From positions 124,001-188,000 of the forward strand of contig VUYV01000188.1 of NCBI GenBank assembly GCA_008711295.1: a stretch of DNA of 64,000 nt, read 5' to 3'. Both the position numbers and the translations under genes were made by a program. This document shows positions 63,025 through 64,000 of the stretch, piece by piece; within the stretch, counting starts at the first letter, position 1; each line of letters starts with the position of its first letter. Below the pieces are notes generated by a model, which saw nothing but the letters and a program-made list of their open reading frames with translations, was not told where the DNA came from and did not search any database. Source of the DNA: Anarhynchus alexandrinus (taxonomy: Eukaryota; Chordata; Aves; Charadriiformes; Charadriidae).

Positions 63025-63312
63025 CATGAATTGGAATAAGGACACTTGAGTTCTGCTCTCTGTCACAGGTTTTTTGTATGACCTGAGATGTCTCATTAGC
63101 AACTGACCAAAAGCCTGCTGGGAGTCTTTTCATTTGCCTTAATGGGCTTTGAATTAGGTGCTTAACTTTCTCAGACTCACTGACCAATTTATATAAAGGA
63201 GATGGTGTTATTTGCCTATCTCGTTGGGCTGTCACAGAGTGAAATACACTACTACAAAGGATTTTGAGATCACTGAGTAGAGAGTGCTATTCAAGTGCAA
63301 AGCATTATATAA
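63025..63312 (+). repeat. MIR-type SINE remnant, interrupted
   Basis: Left part (63025-63099): 'ttgagttctgctctctgtca' and 'tgacctgagatgtctcatt' match the MIR segment ...GTTCTGCCAC... TGACCTTGGGCAAGTCACTT. Right part (63159-63312): 'tgcttaactttctcagactc', 'ggtgttatttgcctatctcg', 'ttgggctgtcacagagtgaa' and 'ttttgagatcactga' match the downstream MIR segment with its 3' AAAGCATTAT end. A different old repeat lies between them. Divergence is heavy but order and spacing are right. Confidence 0.65.
63105..63158. repeat. Old palindromic repeat nested in the MIR
   Basis: 'ccaaaagcctgctgggagtc' and 'ttttcatttgccttaatggg' followed by 'ctttgaattagg' match the old palindromic repeat CCAAAGCCCATTGAAGTCAA, TGGGAGTCTTTCCATTGAC, TTCAATGGGCTTTGGATCAGG. 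It sits exactly where the MIR match breaks, between the CAAGTCACTT and TTAACCTCTC parts. Confidence 0.55.
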
Positions 63313-64000
63313 ACCTTTAGAAGCAGTAATAAAAGTGCTAGCAGTTTCCTTGAAAAACTATGATTTCTTTTCACCTTTACATTTCTAGAAAGACTTGTCA
63401 TGTCACGTTTCTCCGAGGACTACAGCCTCCTCTGAAGCGTGCAGCGTCCAGTGTAGCATCATACCTCTGTGGCCTATTCCACAGCACAGTGCAAAGGGAG
63501 AGACCACTTTCACTGTGCTGGATTTAAAATTTTGTTAATTTCAAGTTTAGACACTAGGGTACCAAGGGTCTCTCATAATATGTTATGGGAATGTGACATG
63601 ATGTTACAAAGGGAATAAGGAAAAGTTTCATACTACTTCTGTGTTTTTTAATAGAAGTGATCTAATAAACAGGAGCTTCTGAATATCCATAGAGTTAAGT
63701 GGATACAGAGCTTTCCCTTTCAGATTGTCTGGGAAAAAAATTTGAATGGTTCATTTTGTGCCTGTTAGATATGACATGGAAAAAAATAAACATTAATTAA
63801 CACATCATTGTAGATAAAGTTGTAAATGCAATGGATTTCAGCCCCCTGTTTTTATGTTTTCTTTTTTGCTTTTTTTGTTTGTAATAGGATAACTTGGTTT
63901 AAAAAGTCATCTTCCTCTTCTGTGTTCTGCTTTTGTCTGGAGCTAGAGGCAGTTATAAAATGAAACAGGGTATTTTCATGCATATCCAATCTGACTAAAA
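63313..64000. other. Non-coding stretch to window end
   Basis: AT-rich, with T runs near 63859-63878. No gene or repeat recognised. Any gene at the edge would lie beyond the window. Confidence 0.5.

Noticed and set aside
1..64000. Endogenous retrovirus, tRNA, rRNA or CRISPR genes
   Set aside because: I saw no long terminal repeat pair, primer-binding site, retroviral gene motif, cloverleaf-like tRNA sequence or regularly spaced repeats. A tRNA or short non-coding RNA scan was not possible by eye, so a small one could be missed.

Overview
The window reads as a stretch of a bird nuclear genome with no protein-coding gene I can support. The diagnosis rests on the transposons. Six recognisable 3' fragments of CR1 LINEs are present (2246-2676 minus, 13311-13534 plus, 18225-18567 minus, 34016-34500 plus, 47027-47553 plus, 62401-62712 minus), with the CR1 3' end and, in several copies, the 8-bp tail repeat ATTCTRTG. 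Beneath them lies an older layer: MIR-type SINE remnants, short palindromic repeats with a core like ATTGAAGTCAATGG, and one very old CR1/L3-like ORF2 fragment. Low repeat density, CR1 as the dominant element and AT-rich sequence between fit an avian intergenic region or a very long intron. I cannot name the species or chromosome. One unresolved base (N at 37781) inside a T run shows this is an assembled draft.

Layout. 1-10.6 kb is featureless apart from a young-looking CR1, a CR1 tail stub and simple repeats. 10.65-11.06 kb is a candidate conserved non-coding block, followed by a MIR remnant. 13-18.6 kb carries two CR1 copies and an old palindromic repeat. 20-26 kb has old repeats and small tandem duplications. 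27.16-28.86 kb is the strongest candidate regulatory stretch: two blocks rich in homeodomain-like, POU-like and SOX-like motifs with palindromes. 29-34.5 kb holds old repeats and a decayed CR1. 39.4-39.9 kb holds the old LINE fragment. 43.2-43.6 kb has a cysteine-rich reading frame of uncertain status. 46.1-46.6, 50.1-50.4, 53.5-54.1 and 60.4-60.9 kb are further candidate regulatory blocks. 62.4-63.3 kb has a CR1 and then a MIR interrupted by another old repeat.

Functional picture. Nearly all the open reading frames here are short, begin at arbitrary codons, have no recognisable domains, or lie inside CR1; the longest (about 185 codons) falls in a GC-rich patch and overlaps a MIR. Multiple motif-dense blocks in gene-free DNA suggest the flank of a developmental regulator, but this is inference and needs a cross-species alignment. 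I found no tRNA, rRNA, CRISPR array, operon, retroviral gene or new enzyme system.
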